From contig CP021372.1 of assembly GCA_002600635.1 (NCBI GenBank), positions 124,001 through 188,000 of the forward strand: a stretch of DNA of 64,000 bases, given 5' to 3'. The notes below the pieces were generated by a model. The model saw only the letters and a program-made list of their open reading frames with translations, was not told the origin of the DNA and did no database searches. Both the position numbers and the translations under genes were made by a program. Positions 16,936-25,544 of this stretch are shown here, piece by piece. The DNA comes from Rhizobium sp. ACO-34A (GTDB lineage Bacteria; Pseudomonadota; Alphaproteobacteria; Rhizobiales; Rhizobiaceae). Each line of letters opens with the position of its first letter. Position 1 is the first letter of the stretch.

Positions 16936-17888
16936 TCCGCTTCCTCGCAAAGCGCCTCTTCTTCTCCGCCTTCGTGCTGTTCGCGCTCAGCCTGTTCGTG
17001 TTCATGCTGTTCTTCGTCGCGCCCGGCGATCCGGCCCGCATCATTGCCGGTGAAAAGGCGACGGAAGCCCAGCTGGCGCAGATCCGCACCAATCTCGGCC
17101 TCGACCGGCCGATATATGAACAATATGCCGGTTTTGTCTCCAAGGCGGTGCAGGGCGACCTCGGTTTTTCCTATCGTAACCAGCAGCCGGTCGCCAAGCT
17201 GGTGGTGAACCGCATCCCGACCACGGTTTCGCTGGTGCTCGGCGGTGTGGTGTTCTGGCTGGCGATCGGCATTCCGATCGGCATCATGTCGGCGCGTCAT
17301 CCCGGTGGTCTGCGCGACAGGGTGGGACAGGGTTTCATTCTCGTCGGGCTCAGTTTCCCCACCTTCGTGCTCGGCATGCTGTCGCTCTATCTCTTTTACT
17401 TCCTGCCCCGACAGGCCGGCTTCACGCTCTTTCCGCCCGGCGGCTACAAGCCCTTCCTCAAGGATCCGCTGCTCTGGGCATGGCATCTCTTCCTGCCATG
17501 GACCACGCTGGCGCTGGTGACGGCGGCGATTTATGCGCGGCTCACGCGCGGCAACCTGCTGCAGGTAATGGGCGAGGATTATATCCGCACCGCCCGTTCC
17601 AAGGGACTTTCGGAAGGAACCGTCTTCTTCAGGCACGGCCTGCGCGCGACGCTGACGCCGCTCGTTACACAGCTCGGCGCCGATGTCGCCGTTCTTCTGG
17701 GCGGGGCCATCGTCATCGAGCAGATCTACGGCCTTCAGGGCGTCGGGGCCCTCGCCGTGCAGGCGGTGAAGAACCAGGACAGGCCGATCATCATCGGCGT
17801 CGTTCTTCTCGGCGGGCTTTTCATCGTCGTGATGAATATCGTCGTCGATCTTCTCTATTCGGTACTCGATCCCAGGGTCAGGCGATGA
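16932..17888 (+). CDS. Peptide ABC transporter permease (DppB-like)
   Basis: The 318-aa product starts with the typical DppB helix MIRFLAKRLFFSAFVLFALSLFVFMLFFVAPGDPAR, followed by the YEQYAGFVSKAVQGDLGFSYR segment. Its EAA loop is YIRTARSKGLSEGTVFFRHGLRATLTPL. Six membrane helices are apparent. The start overlaps the DppC-like stop by ATGA. Gene order here (binding protein, fused ATPase, C-type permease, B-type permease) is less usual than the B-C-D-F order. Confidence 0.93.
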   Translation: MIRFLAKRLFFSAFVLFALSLFVFMLFFVAPGDPARIIAGEKATEAQLAQIRTNLGLDRPIYEQYAGFVSKAVQGDLGFSYRNQQPVAKLVVNRIPTTVSLVLGGVVFWLAIGIPIGIMSARHPGGLRDRVGQGFILVGLSFPTFVLGMLSLYLFYFLPRQAGFTLFPPGGYKPFLKDPLLWAWHLFLPWTTLALVTAAIYARLTRGNLLQVMGEDYIRTARSKGLSEGTVFFRHGLRATLTPLVTQLGADVAVLLGGAIVIEQIYGLQGVGALAVQAVKNQDRPIIIGVVLLGGLFIVVMNIVVDLLYSVLDPRVRR

Positions 17889-17998
17889 GGGACAAGACCT
17901 TGACTGTTTCCGGACATGGCATTCCCGGTCACTTCATCCGCGACCGTGGTTTCGGCTCCGCGCGAAAGGGCGAAGCCCACAGGCGAAACGGTCGATGA
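17885..17998 (+). CDS. Possible short coupled reading frame (37 aa), doubtful
   Basis: An ATG overlaps the permease stop in the same ATGA manner as the other junctions of this operon and opens a 37-codon frame (MRDKTLTVSGHG...). An overlapping 42-codon frame at 17916-18044 ends in VDEYERDGGRFFDTLPA, which looks more protein-like. The pair could be a frameshifted remnant of one small gene. I recognise no family, and both may be noise. Confidence 0.2.
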   Translation: MRDKTLTVSGHGIPGHFIRDRGFGSARKGEAHRRNGR

Positions 17999-18092
17999 AT
18001 ACGAGCGCGATGGCGGAAGGTTTTTCGACACCTTGCCGGCATGATGAAGCCGCGCGACGGCGTGCTTACCCGATCCCTCGACGGAGATACTC

Positions 18093-19895
18093 ATGCAAAC
18101 TTCAGGAAACATTGCCGACCGTCTGGCAGCCTTTCGCAAGGAACTGGCAGCGCGGGGCTATGACGGTTTCGTCGTGCCCCGCGCCGACGCCCACCAGAGC
18201 GAGGTAACGGCCGCCCGCGATGACTGCCTTGCCTTCATCAGCGGGTTCACCGGATCGGCAGGCCTTGCGTTAATTATGGCCGAAAGCGCGCTGATCTTCG
18301 TCGACGGGCGCTATGACATACAGGTGCGACAGCAGGTGGATCCGGCGCTGTACCAGATCCATCACCTGCATAATGCCCCGATCGACCGGTGGATGCGCGA
18401 GCAGGCTACCTCGGGCATGCGCATCGCCTTCGACCCCATGCTGGTGAATGGCGCGCTGCATGACCGGATGGCCGATGCCATGGTCTCGGCGGGCGGTGCG
18501 CTCGTACCCTGCAACGAAGACCTGTTCGATGCCATATGGGCGGATCGGCCGGCAGCACCACTCGGGGCGGTTCGCGCCATGCCGGTGGACGTTTCCGGCG
18601 AAAGCGTTGCGGACAAAACGCGCCGGGCGGGGGAAGCAATCCGGCAGGCGGGTGCGGTCGCTCTCGCCGAGACCTCGCCGGACAACATCGCCTGGCTGCT
18701 CAATCTGCGTGGCGGCGACGTGCCGATGAACCCCGTTCCCCATTCCTTCCTGCTTCTGGATGCGGATGGCACGGTCGAATGGTTCGTGGATCGCCGGAAG
18801 CTCGGCAATGATCTCTCCGGGTTCGAACTGCAGCAGGTCAAGCTCTCGCCGGCATCCGATTTTCTCAAACGTCTGGGAGAGGTCGCGAAGCGCGGTGCCG
18901 TCCTGACCGATCCCCAGTTCGCGCCGGTTTCCGTGCGGCTGGCTGTCGAGGCCGACGGCGGAGCGACTATCTACAAGACCAGCCCACTGACCCTGCTGAA
19001 GGCCGTGAAGAACGAGACGGAACTGGTTGGATACCGCAGGTGTCACGTGGAGGATGGTGCAGCTCTCACCGATTTCCTCGCCTGGGTCCAGCGCGAAGGC
19101 CGTCTTCGCGAAGCGAGCGGCCGGCCGTTGACCGAGCTGGAGGCCGAGGCGAAGCTTCTGGCGTTTCGCGCTACCCGGAAGGGCTTTCTCGAAGCAAGCT
19201 TCCGTTCCATTTCCGCATCGGGCGTTAATGCTGCGCTGTGCCATTACAATGCTGCCGAAGCGACCGACGCTGTCATCGACAGTCGTCTGCCCTATCTCAT
19301 CGATTCCGGTGGGCAATATCTCGACGGTACCACCGATGTGACCCGCACGCTGTTTCTTGGGCCGGCGGCGTCCGAAATACGGCGGACCTATACGGCAGTG
19401 CTGAAAGGGTTCCTGTCGCTGATCATGGTTCGGATGCCGGTTGGGACGCAGGGGCACCAGCTTGACGCCTTCGCCCGCCGTCCACTCTGGGACCTCGGTC
19501 TCGACTACGACCACGGTACCGGCCACGGCGTTGGTCATAACCTGTTTGTTCATGAATATCCGCACCGGTTTGCCAAGCTTGCCAATCCCTATGGTCTGGA
19601 GCCGGGCAATATCATGACCATCGAACCGGGCTACTACGCAGAAGGGCGATATGGCCTGCGAATAGAGAACCAGGTGGAGGTTGTGGCCGACGGCGCGGGC
19701 TTCTGCCGTTTTGCATCGCTGACGCTTGCGCCTATCGACCTCTCCGCAGCCGACCTGACGGCCCTGACCGAGGGGGAACGCGCCTTCCTCGACGCTTATC
19801 ACGCCCATGTCCGGGAGGCGCTGATGCCGCTTGTGGCGGAAGAGACCCGTGCTTTCCTTCTGGAGCAGACCCGATCGATTGCCGAGATCTTTTAG
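18093..19895 (+). CDS. Xaa-Pro aminopeptidase (M24B family)
   Basis: The 600-aa metallopeptidase has two creatinase N-like domains and a C-terminal pita-bread catalytic domain. All five metal ligands are present: D404 (YLIDSGGQ), D415 (GTTDVTRT), H478 (GTGHGVGHNL), E511 (MTIEPGYY) and E525 (RIENQVEV). It removes an N-terminal residue preceding proline; length and spacing fit the eukaryote-like APP1 branch found in many rhizobia. No signal peptide, so it acts in the cytosol. CGGAG lies well before the ATG. Its place after a peptide importer points to breakdown of proline- or hydroxyproline-containing peptides. Confidence 0.93.
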   Translation: MQTSGNIADRLAAFRKELAARGYDGFVVPRADAHQSEVTAARDDCLAFISGFTGSAGLALIMAESALIFVDGRYDIQVRQQVDPALYQIHHLHNAPIDRWMREQATSGMRIAFDPMLVNGALHDRMADAMVSAGGALVPCNEDLFDAIWADRPAAPLGAVRAMPVDVSGESVADKTRRAGEAIRQAGAVALAETSPDNIAWLLNLRGGDVPMNPVPHSFLLLDADGTVEWFVDRRKLGNDLSGFELQQVKLSPASDFLKRLGEVAKRGAVLTDPQFAPVSVRLAVEADGGATIYKTSPLTLLKAVKNETELVGYRRCHVEDGAALTDFLAWVQREGRLREASGRPLTELEAEAKLLAFRATRKGFLEASFRSISASGVNAALCHYNAAEATDAVIDSRLPYLIDSGGQYLDGTTDVTRTLFLGPAASEIRRTYTAVLKGFLSLIMVRMPVGTQGHQLDAFARRPLWDLGLDYDHGTGHGVGHNLFVHEYPHRFAKLANPYGLEPGNIMTIEPGYYAEGRYGLRIENQVEVVADGAGFCRFASLTLAPIDLSAADLTALTEGERAFLDAYHAHVREALMPLVAEETRAFLLEQTRSIAEIF

Positions 19896-20052
19896 CCCGG
19901 ATCCGCAACCGCGATGTTCCTGGCCGGTGCAGCGCCGAAACCCGACGGGCAAGGATGCCTGACGCGCATTGCTGTGTTAAACCGCCGCCAGATGATGTCG
20001 ATTTGGCGCGGCGATGCGCCGCCGACCGAGGTCGTGACAAGGGGGTTCAAAG

Positions 20053-20751
20053 GTGGAAGTGGAAACAAATAGCGGCGAACGCAAGCGCGGTTCCGGTGCG
20101 CGATACGTGTACGACGTGCTGCGAGACGAGATCCTGGATCTGGTCATTGCGCCCGGAAGTCCGATAGACGAGGTTCAACTCGCGGAACGTTTCGGCATGT
20201 CGCGAACGCCCATTCGCGAGGCGCTGGTGCGCCTGGCCGGTGTGGGGTTGATCGATACTCTGCCGAACCGCTCGACCATGGTTTCCAATATCGACTTTCT
20301 CAACATCCACACCTATTTCGACGCACTGACGCTCATGTACCGGGTGACGGCACAGCTTGCCGCGCAGTATCACCGTGCAGATGATCTCGACCACATCCGG
20401 TCGCTGCAGGCAGAGTTTGCAGCTGCCGTCGAGGCGCAGGACGCCCTGGCCATGATTGCCACCAATGCGGCGTTCCACATGGCGATCGCGGAGGCGGGCC
20501 GAAACCCCTACTTCGTCAGCCTGTTCCGGCGCCTGCTCGATGAAGGTCGGCGCATACTGCGCCTCTATTACCAGTCCTACGAGGATCGCCTGCCGCATCG
20601 CTTCGTCGAGGAGCATGATGAAATGATCGCGGCGATTGCCGCCCGCGACACGGCTCTTTCCGAACAGCTTGGCCGCGCTCACGCCGACCAGATCGTCGAG
20701 CAGGTCCGCAAGCTGCTGGTGCGCGACGACCGGCTTGAGATCACGCTGTGA
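20053..20751 (+). CDS. GntR regulator, FadR subfamily (FCD domain)
   Basis: The 232-aa protein has an N-terminal winged helix (RYVYDVLRDEILDLVIAPGSPIDEVQLAERFGMSRTPIREALVRLAGVGLIDTLPNRSTMV spans about residues 17-77) and an all-helical FCD ligand domain with the metal-binding type pattern N...H (MIATNAAFHMAIAEAGRN) and later H and H residues (FVEEHDEMI, LGRAHADQI). GTG is the likely start, with GGGGG seven bases upstream. It sits between the peptidase and the DHDPS-like gene and probably recognises the TTGTCGACAA palindromes in both neighbouring promoters (inference). Confidence 0.9.
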   Translation: MEVETNSGERKRGSGARYVYDVLRDEILDLVIAPGSPIDEVQLAERFGMSRTPIREALVRLAGVGLIDTLPNRSTMVSNIDFLNIHTYFDALTLMYRVTAQLAAQYHRADDLDHIRSLQAEFAAAVEAQDALAMIATNAAFHMAIAEAGRNPYFVSLFRRLLDEGRRILRLYYQSYEDRLPHRFVEEHDEMIAAIAARDTALSEQLGRAHADQIVEQVRKLLVRDDRLEITL

Positions 20752-20799
20752 CACGGATGCGCGGGTGGCCGAATATATTGCGGTGCTAGGCACTTCTTC

Positions 20800-20820
20800 T
20801 TGTCGACAAAGAGAATACAA
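20800..20820 (+). promoter_or_regulatory. TTGTCGACAA operator copy before the DHDPS-like gene
   Basis: The palindrome TTGTCGACAA (20800-20809) followed by AGAGAATACAA repeats, with one mismatch in 21 bases, the element in the aminotransferase/importer control region. It lies about 90 bp before the start of the DHDPS-like gene and just after the gntR stop. Confidence 0.6.
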
Positions 20821-20906
20821 AGTGATATCTGCTGTAGCCAGCATGCGGTGATCGCGATCGGACGGGTCGTCGTTACCCGTCCATTCAAGCTCAAAAGGAA
20901 ACGAAA

Positions 20907-21869
20907 ATGACTGCCAGCATTTTTTCAGGGGTGATCCCGGCGCTGATGACCCCCTGCAAGGCGGACCGTACGCCTGACTTCGACGCCCTTGTCCGCAAGG
21001 GCAAGGAACTGATCGCCGCCGGAATGTCGGCAGTGGTCTATTGTGGTTCGATGGGCGACTGGCCGCTCCTCACCGATGCGCAGCGCATGGAAGGCGTCGA
21101 GCGTCTTGCGAAGGCCGGCGTACCGGTTATCGTGGGAACTGGCGCGGTCAACACCGCCTCGGCGGTGGCGCATGCCGCTCATGCCCAGAAGGTCGGCGCC
21201 AAGGGCCTGATGGTCATCCCGCGCGTGCTGTCGCGTGGCTCGGTCATCTCGGCCCAGAAGTCGCACTTCAAGGCGATCCTCGCTGCGGCCCCCGATCTGC
21301 CGGCGGTCATCTACAACAGCCCCTATTACGGCTTTGCGACGCGCGCCGACCTGTTCTTCGCGCTCAGGGCCGAACACCCGAACCTCGTCGGCTTCAAGGA
21401 GTTCGGCGGCCCGGCCGACATGCGCTACGCCGCTGAGAACATCACCAGCCGCGACGACGAAGTGACGCTGATGATCGGCGTCGATACCGCCGTGTTCCAC
21501 GGCTTCGTGAACTGCGGTGCGACGGGCGCGATTACCGGCATCGGCAACGTTCTGCCGAAGGAAGTCCTTCATCTTTGCAATCTTGCTCAGGCCGCCGCCG
21601 CTGGTAACGCGGACGCACGTCAGCGGGCGCTGGAACTGGAACAGGCGCTTGCCGTTCTCTCGTCCTTCGACGAAGGCCCGGATCTCGTATTGTTCTTCAA
21701 GCACATGATGGTGCTGAAGGGCGACGCGGAATACACGCTGCACTTCAACGAAACCGACGCACTGACCGACAGCCAGCGCGGCTATGTTGAAGCCCAGTTC
21801 AAGCTGTTCAACAATTGGTATGCCGAGTGGAGCAAGCTTCCCGGCGCAGTTCAGACCTGCAAGGCCTGA
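20907..21869 (+). CDS. Dihydrodipicolinate synthase family protein, likely hydroxyproline-pathway deaminase
   Basis: The 320-aa TIM-barrel aldolase-family enzyme has the Schiff-base lysine K164 (LVGFKEFGG) and the partner tyrosine Y136 (VIYNSPYYG). From memory its sequence is close to the rhizobial 1-pyrroline-4-hydroxy-2-carboxylate deaminase of trans-4-hydroxyproline catabolism, which turns that imine into alpha-ketoglutarate semialdehyde and ammonia. Co-occurrence with a peptide importer and Xaa-Pro aminopeptidase supports this. AAAGGAAA precedes the ATG. A terminator hairpin follows. Alternatives are other N-acetylneuraminate-lyase-superfamily reactions; a 2-epimerase and D-hydroxyproline dehydrogenase, expected in that pathway, are not in the window. 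Confidence 0.82.
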   Translation: MTASIFSGVIPALMTPCKADRTPDFDALVRKGKELIAAGMSAVVYCGSMGDWPLLTDAQRMEGVERLAKAGVPVIVGTGAVNTASAVAHAAHAQKVGAKGLMVIPRVLSRGSVISAQKSHFKAILAAAPDLPAVIYNSPYYGFATRADLFFALRAEHPNLVGFKEFGGPADMRYAAENITSRDDEVTLMIGVDTAVFHGFVNCGATGAITGIGNVLPKEVLHLCNLAQAAAAGNADARQRALELEQALAVLSSFDEGPDLVLFFKHMMVLKGDAEYTLHFNETDALTDSQRGYVEAQFKLFNNWYAEWSKLPGAVQTCKA

Positions 21870-21900
21870 TACCCAACTCGAGCGTTTGATAAGTAACAAG

Positions 21901-21924
21901 AAGGCCCGCGTCATGCGGGCCTTT
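21901..21924 (+). terminator. Rho-independent terminator after the DHDPS-like gene
   Basis: A 9-bp stem AAGGCCCGC/GCGGGCCTT with a 5-nt loop (GTCAT) ends in a short T-run. It lies about 30 bp after the stop codon. Confidence 0.8.
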
Positions 21925-22054
21925 GCATATCTTCCAGCCTGATTCAGCCTAACCGGCGAGCCATGGCTGGTAAGGCCACTTCACCGAACGGAAGACCCCT
22001 GTAGGCAGGACCTTCAGGTTCGTGTTCGATACCAGGTAACCGCCAGATGGAGGT

Positions 22055-22431
22055 TTAACTCCAGAGAAGCTTCTCCGGCAGCTTTGTGGGACGCATGAAG
22101 TTGATGTCGCTTGGCGGGCGCAGCCAGAGCCTGACGTTTGCGGCGTCCTTTTCCAACTGACGCAGGAAGCCGGGGAAGATGGTTCCGGCCAGATAGTCGG
22201 ACGTAGAGATGATAAACTCCATGTTGGCCTTGGGGGGATCGAAACTTGGAGCAGCCAGCGCGCCGTCGATGTGGTCGAGGCCCGCGAAAAAAGCCCGGGC
22301 AAGCTCCTCGGCACGGGGTGTGGGGTTCATGCCTGTCGGCGCGCGCGCGAAGAGTTTGTCACTCCGCGTTCTTCGTAGACCGCAGTGAAAACGCGAATGA
22401 GATTGAGATCCATATTATGAATGTTGCTCAT
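22055..22431 (-). pseudogene. LysR-family regulator remnant with internal deletion
   Basis: The N-terminus reads MDLNLIRVFTAVYEERGVTNSS, the start of a LysR helix-turn-helix, and stops at a TGA after about 34 codons. In another frame, TPTPRAEELARAFFAGL onward gives the start of the LysR effector domain (SFDPPKANMEFIISTSDYLAGTIFPGFL). The segment between, which would hold the recognition helix and linker, is missing, and the C-terminal half of the effector domain is also gone. The protein cannot bind DNA normally. No partner gene is obvious. Confidence 0.75.
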
Positions 22432-22735
22432 GGTTTGATTTCTATCGTTTCATTTTTCTCATGACAACTTCGGCCTCATTTCCTCAGAGACGGGAAGTTA
22501 AGCGGATGTTGAAAGATGATGAACCCGATTATGGCGATAACGTATTGTTTCGGATCATGCCCCGAGCCGGGAACGCCTGATCCTGGATCTCGGAATTTGC
22601 GTCTTGTTTCTCACCGCAGACGCGATCCGTCATTTCGTGATGTGAAAGGCTTCGCCAGATGCACGATGTTCTCATGTCCTGAAGCGATGGTATCTGGGGC
22701 GAGACGCTTGCGTAGAGCGAAATCCTTGCCCGGCT
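22432..22735. other. Degenerate intergenic stretch
   Basis: I see no intact gene, promoter or repeat here. It lies between two decayed genes and may contain unrecognisable remains of the 5' part of the GGDEF-EAL gene or the LysR promoter. Confidence 0.5.
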
Positions 22736-23890
22736 TTGGCAATACGCTCACCCAATCCATGGCATCGTCACAACTGGACTTTGCCAAAGATCTGCACGGC
22801 CTGGGAGGGGGGAGATGAATTTGGCCTGATCCTCACCGAAATGTCGGATGATGCCGCGCTCGAAATGGTGAATGCGGTTCTGGAAACAGCACGCGAGCCG
22901 GTCCATATCGGTCGCTCTCCACGGCGCTGTTCGACCAGCATCGGACTTGCCACCTTCCCGCACGATGGCAACGATCCGGCTACGCTGTTCAAGGCGGCGG
23001 ACATCGCGCTTTATCATGCGAAGTCGCTTGGGCGGGACCGGGCGGAAATCTTCAACAACAAGCTCAGGGAAAGCGTCGAGCTGCGGTCCTCGCTGCTCGG
23101 TGACATTGAAAACGCCCTGATCCGGAACGAGTTCGAGCTTTTTTATCAGCCGATCGTGCCGACCGACACAACCCGGCAGGTCTCGCTTGAAGCGCTCATG
23201 CGCTGGCGCCACCCGAAGCATGGTGTCGTGTCGCCCGCGCATTTCCAGATCGGCTTCGAGCACCAGCCGACGGCGGCGGCTCTCGGCATGTTCATGCTCG
23301 AGCAGGCCTTCAAGGACGCCCTTCGCCTTCGCACGCTCGGCGTCCAGGCAAGACGCATCGCCATCAACCTGACCAATGCCGATTTCAGATCGGACCTGTT
23401 TATCGATCGCTTTTTCGAACTGTCACAGGAGACAGGCGTTCCTCCCCGGCAATTCTGTGTGGAAGTGACGGAAGGCATGTTCCTTGGCCGGGATCAGCGG
23501 CGTGTCAATCAGGGGCTGCAGCGTCTGCACGAAGCGGGTGTGGAAGTCGCCTTCGATGATTTCGGAACCGGTTTCGCTTCGCTGACCCACCTGAGACAGA
23601 TGCCGATCGACAGGCTGAAGATCGACCGCAGCTTCATCGCCAATATCGAGTCCTCTTCAGCCGATCAGGCCATCGTGGAGGGGATCGTTCTCATGACGCA
23701 CAAGATGGGAAAACGCGTGGTCGCCGAAGGTGTCGAAAACCGCAAGCAGATGGAAATTCTGCTGTCGATGGATTGCGACTTCCTGCAGGGGTGGCTGTTC
23801 GGCAAGGCCTGCAGCGTCGATGAGCTTCCGGAACTCATCAATACGATGTCCCGCGACGAAGCCCGTCCGTTGAGGTGCAACGTTCAGTAG
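22736..23890 (+). pseudogene. 5'-truncated GGDEF-EAL cyclic-di-GMP protein
   Basis: The frame begins at a TTG with no conserved lead and reaches EGGDEFGLIL within 25 codons, so the first half of the diguanylate cyclase domain, including its nucleotide-binding helices, is absent. The rest of GGDEF (SIGLATFPHDG, DIALYHAKSLGRD) and a full-length EAL domain follow: EALMRW, INLTNADF (compare consensus N-x-S), VEVTEGMF, DDFGTGFASL, LKIDRS and the terminal VAEGVE. The EAL residues for Mg and c-di-GMP hydrolysis look preserved. It could be an inactive relic or, if translated, a phosphodiesterase with a stump in front; the lack of a clear start favours a relic. Confidence 0.7.
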
Positions 23891-24230
23891 ACATAGAAGG
23901 CAGCCCTGTCAGAATACCAAGAGCTGTCGGACAGAAGACGCAGAACCTAGCGACAATCGTCTCTGCAATCCGTTGCCGCGTGTCGAACACGCGTCGGCTC
24001 GATGCCGCAGTCAGGTGGATGGGTAGCGTTTACAACCAGATACTTTGCTCAGCCGTGCAGATCGATGGTGCAGTCTTGTTCCAAGACCGAGCGGGTCTGT
24101 TGCTCAAATAGTCGCGCTGGAATTGTGAAGGATGACTTCCCGGACGTTCACCGCGAATGCCGCAGAAAATGCCATGGGAGGCCTGGCAGGGTTGTGTTGC
24201 CCCGGATGATGAAGAGGGAGTCTTATCCGA
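23891..24230. other. Intergenic region without recognisable features
   Basis: About 340 bases between the truncated GGDEF-EAL gene and the molbindin gene. No gene, hairpin with T-run or repeat was recognised. Confidence 0.5.
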
Positions 24231-24440
24231 TCAGTCGACAGCGACCATGACATCGGATGCCTTGACCACGGCATAGGCTTCACCGCCGACGACCAGACCC
24301 AATTCATCGACTGCTTCGTTGGTGATCGAAGCGGTGACGATCGCGCCGTTTCCGATGTCGATGCGGACATGGGCGGTTGTCGCGCCCTTGGTGACTTCGG
24401 TTACCTTGCCCTTGAGGCGATTGCGGGCGCTGATTTTCAT
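24231..24440 (-). CDS. Molbindin (single TOBE/Mop domain protein)
   Basis: A 69-aa protein consisting of one TOBE/Mop domain: MKISARNRLKGKV starts the domain, followed by TAHVRIDIGNGAIVTASITNEAVDELGL and a final strand AYAVVKASDVMVAVD. Such molbindins assemble into hexamers that bind molybdate or tungstate and buffer it in the cytosol. The gene stands alone; no mod transporter or molybdoenzyme is in the window. Length is typical of the one-domain form. Confidence 0.93.
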   Translation of the reverse strand: MKISARNRLKGKVTEVTKGATTAHVRIDIGNGAIVTASITNEAVDELGLVVGGEAYAVVKASDVMVAVD

Positions 24441-24543
24441 AACGGCTTCCTAGCTTGTTTCAGCAAGCGTTTAGCACAAAGCACTCCGTGATGCACGGTG
24501 TGGGGTATGCATATCGGGATCAAGGAATGGTGATGCCCATCGA

Positions 24544-25398
24544 TCAATGATGGGCTGTAGAGCTTGAACCTTCTCTGACGAGGGTGAGCAGAGGGTGGAT
24601 CACGTCGCCGAGAACCTTCAGCGCCTGCGCGTTCGCCGCCGGATCGTTCGAAGCCTCGAATTCCGCAAGTTCGATGCCCACAATCTGTCGAGCGGGAATG
24701 GCAGCAAGGATCGTCTTGAGCACGTCCGGCATCAACCCGTTCTCGACAGCGTATGCCGCAGGCACGAAATTCGGCTCAAGAACATCCCAATCGATGTGAA
24801 TCCAGACCGGATCATTTCCGATCATGTTGAGGACTGTCTTCGGGGTCGTTTGCTCCGGAGCCAGTACGGTTACGCCCGCCTCTTCGAGGAGCTTGCCTTC
24901 CGCCGCATCGATATCCCGGGCGCCGACAAGAACCACCCGTTGGGGATCGAGATTGTTTCCGTGGCCGCTGTCCCATAATCCACAGGCGGCGGCGAGCACC
25001 ATGCCGCCGAGATAACCGCTTTCGGTCGTGTCAGGCGTGTTGAAGTCACCATGGGCATCGATCCACAGAATGATCGCGTCCGGATGTTCTCTTGCCGCCA
25101 CGGGCAGGGATGCGAGACTTGCAGAACAGGTGTTCGCCACGATCAGCGGCTTGTTGCCACGCGAGATAATCGCGGCGACTGTATCCTGCAAAGCCTCCAG
25201 CGTTTCCCTTGCTTCGGGAAGGCTGGCTGTCCAATCGTCGCGTTCTGGCGGTGCCGGAGTGCCCACGATCACAGGCGTCAATCCTGTGATTTTCCGCAGG
25301 ACATCGGTCGCCAGCGCGGCACCACGAATGGCGCCGGGGCTACGGTCGGCGATACGGCCTTGAGAAACGACAAGTTCAAAGGGCAAGGACAGCTCCAA
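24544..25398 (-). CDS. Atypical arginase-family (ureohydrolase fold) protein
   Basis: The 284-aa protein aligns with arginase/agmatinase at WIDAHGDFNTPD (D114, H116, D118) and IHIDWDVLEP (D203, D205). The first metal motif, normally GGDH, is replaced by ANTCSASL, putting C91 where the Mn-A histidine should be; GGDCS-type relatives exist, but here the glycines are also gone. The usual E in the C-terminal VEINP-like motif falls in GIELAEFEA. One metal site may therefore be altered or lost, and the substrate cannot be predicted. The gene diverges from a gamma-glutamylcyclotransferase-like gene across a promoter with CGATATATCG repeats. Confidence 0.85.
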   Translation of the reverse strand: MELSLPFELVVSQGRIADRSPGAIRGAALATDVLRKITGLTPVIVGTPAPPERDDWTASLPEARETLEALQDTVAAIISRGNKPLIVANTCSASLASLPVAAREHPDAIILWIDAHGDFNTPDTTESGYLGGMVLAAACGLWDSGHGNNLDPQRVVLVGARDIDAAEGKLLEEAGVTVLAPEQTTPKTVLNMIGNDPVWIHIDWDVLEPNFVPAAYAVENGLMPDVLKTILAAIPARQIVGIELAEFEASNDPAANAQALKVLGDVIHPLLTLVREGSSSTAHH

Positions 25399-25465
25399 TC
25401 CATTTCGGAAAATTCGCGCGAGGCCGGAAAGCCCGCGCGGGGCATTGCGAGGTGATGGCGATACA

Positions 25466-25491
25466 CGATATATCGATCTGGATATATCGAT
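25466..25491. promoter_or_regulatory. Direct repeat of GATATATCGAT in a divergent promoter
   Basis: The 11-mer GATATATCGAT occurs at 25467-25477 and 25481-25491, 14 bp apart; the first copy forms the perfect palindrome CGATATATCG (25466-25475). The same arms reappear as an inverted repeat at 26900-26923. Position between two divergent genes suggests an operator. Confidence 0.55.
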
Positions 25492-25544
25492 TGCGAGGTC
25501 ATTGGCAATTGATGTCGTGCAATGAACCTTGAGGGGAGCGTTTC

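Noticed and set aside
17855..18139. 94-codon reverse-strand frame between permease and peptidase
   Set aside because: It overlaps the permease end and peptidase start antisense and has no ribosome site; it mirrors the forward small frames.
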